This document shows positions 63,145-64,000 of a DNA stretch of 64,000 nt, one piece after another. Each line of letters starts with the position of its first letter. The stretch's first letter is position 1. The position numbers and the translations under genes are program-made. Source of the DNA: Aerococcus urinae (GTDB taxonomy: Bacteria > Bacillota > Bacilli > Lactobacillales > Aerococcaceae); contig NZ_CP014161.1 in NCBI RefSeq assembly GCF_001543175.1, positions 62,001-126,000 on the forward strand. The letters are read 5' to 3'. The notes under the pieces were generated by a model. It saw only the letters and a program-made list of their open reading frames with translations, had not been told where the DNA came from and searched no databases.

Positions 63145-64000
63145 TCACCTCCGAGTCGATTGGCGATAAAGCAGATAGAGGAAGAAAGGTCCTCCAATGA
63201 GAGACATGGTGGTTCCAATAGGAATTTCCAATGGCGCAATCACTGTCCGCGATAAGGTATCGGCTAAAATTAGTAAAATAGCTCCTAGGATCCCAGTAAA
63301 GGGGATCAGATGGCTATGTTTTCCACCAACCAGTAAACGAGTGACATGGGGGATAATCAAGCCTACAAAACCGATCATACCCACAAAGGAAACCGTAATG
63401 GCAGCTAGGTAAACCCCAATAAGGGCCACCATTAAGGCGACCCGTTTAGGCGGATAACCTAAGGAATGAATCAGTCCATCTTCTAATTGCAGTAAATCCA
63501 TCTTGGGATGGATGAAGATCAGACAAAGGTAAGCCGGGAGGGCATAGAGGAAGAGTAAGAAAATATCTTGCCAACTATGACCACTGAGATTACCGTTTAG
63601 CCAGAGAATGGCCCCATGGAGACGGTCACTATTCATGGTAACGATAACGCTTTGTAAACCACCCAATACCGAGCGGATGGCTAAACCGGTTAGAACAATG
63701 CGTACCGATGAATAAGCAGACTGAAAAGCCAAGAGACCCACCAAAAGGAAGGCTCCCACCCCACCAATAAAGGCAAAGAAAGGGACCAGGGCCGTCTGTT
63801 CTGGAAAGAGGATCAAAATCACTACAGCTAGTAAGCTGGCCCCGGCATTAATTCCTAAGATATTGCTATCGGTGATGGGGTTTTTGAGCACGCTTTGAAT
63901 GAGCAGTCCGGAAAGTCCTAGGTTCAATCCAGCTAAGAGAGTGATGACGATCCTGGGATAGCGGATGCTCCAGAGAATCTGCCCCCGCTTAGTGGCTTGG
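63145..64000 (-). CDS. FecCD family ABC importer permease, partial at window edge
   Basis: The reading frame is open to the right window edge, so the N terminus is missing. About 285 residues are visible, including LWSIRYPRIVITLLAGLNLG, GLLIQSVLKNPITDSNILGI and GFVGLIIPHVTRLLVGGKH, which are hallmarks of BtuC/FecD permeases. Multiple membrane helices follow the family layout and the C terminus is complete. It forms the channel for a siderophore, heme or cobalamin-type substrate together with the ATPase encoded next. The other permease and binding protein should lie beyond the window. Confidence 0.92.
   Translation of the reverse strand, partial: QATKRGQILWSIRYPRIVITLLAGLNLGLSGLLIQSVLKNPITDSNILGINAGASLLAVVILILFPEQTALVPFFAFIGGVGAFLLVGLLAFQSAYSSVRIVLTGLAIRSVLGGLQSVIVTMNSDRLHGAILWLNGNLSGHSWQDIFLLFLYALPAYLCLIFIHPKMDLLQLEDGLIHSLGYPPKRVALMVALIGVYLAAITVSFVGMIGFVGLIIPHVTRLLVGGKHSHLIPFTGILGAILLILADTLSRTVIAPLEIPIGTTMSLIGGPFFLYLLYRQSTRR

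Overview
The window is a 64 kb stretch of a low-to-moderate GC Firmicute of the order Lactobacillales. The evidence is: YSIRK-type signal peptides and LPXTG anchors, AGGAGG ribosome-binding sites, a ligA-camS-gatCAB gene order, luxS, ECF and ABC transporters, and many small intrinsic terminators. My best guess for the genus is Aerococcus (family Aerococcaceae). This is inferred from protein style and gene content; no rRNA or tRNA gene is present to settle it.

Layout. 1-5.3 kb is core: the end of ligA, the lipoprotein camS and the Glu/Asp-tRNA amidotransferase genes gatC-gatA-gatB. 5.6-18.8 kb holds two large cell-wall-anchored surface proteins in tandem: a 2633-residue protein with about 21 G5-like repeats and a 1655-residue protein with 11 MucBP-like repeats. 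Both are followed by an almost identical 3' flank and terminator. 19.1-25.3 kb is a PhnD-PhnC-PhnE-PhnE type (phosphonate/phosphate ester) uptake operon, followed by a cytosolic 5'-nucleotidase-family phosphoesterase and a LacI-family regulator. 25.4-29.2 kb holds luxS, an aldo-keto reductase, an alpha/beta hydrolase and an RlmCD-type rRNA methyltransferase. 29.4-30.6 kb is a decayed patch: a frameshifted RDD membrane gene and an antitoxin with only a stub of its toxin. 31-35.9 kb is a compact operon: ECF transporter S component, fused double ATPase, T component, then two tandem SAM hydroxide adenosyltransferase (DUF62) paralogs, the second lacking two of three catalytic triad residues. 36-40 kb carries three related unknown membrane proteins, a repeat/helix-hairpin-helix protein and a truncated acetyltransferase.

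40-41.5 kb holds an isochorismatase-like hydrolase and a MazEF-type toxin-antitoxin pair. 41.6-44.8 kb is a GntR (YtrA-like) regulated ABC exporter with a clear promoter and two palindromic operators. 45-46.4 kb is a second RlmCD paralog. 46.6-52.5 kb is accessory and partly decayed: a truncated RhuM-like gene, a TetR-controlled ABC-2 exporter whose last permease has an in-frame TGA, a PadR/DUF2812 pair, an orphan immunity-like protein and a frameshifted XRE regulator. 52.7-54.2 kb is an AlbA_2/RecG-like protein, followed by a 10-bp tandem repeat. 54.5-59.2 kb is a two-component system with an FtsX-type ABC transporter. 59.5-61 kb is a frameshifted HTH-membrane gene and a small unknown gene. 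61.1-64 kb (minus strand) is an iron-siderophore/heme type ABC importer (permease partial at the window edge, ATPase) with a double-PAS protein as the last gene.

Themes. The region mixes core genes with surface-exposed and transport modules. Several genes are interrupted by single-base changes (RDD, ABC-2 permease, XRE, HTH-membrane, and possibly the start of the FecE-like ATPase), so either genuine decay or consensus errors should be considered. The most unusual items are the diverged tandem SAM hydrolase pair in an ECF operon, the higher-order repeat structure of the giant adhesin, the double-PAS protein co-transcribed with an iron importer, and the possible non-canonical start codon of that importer's ATPase.
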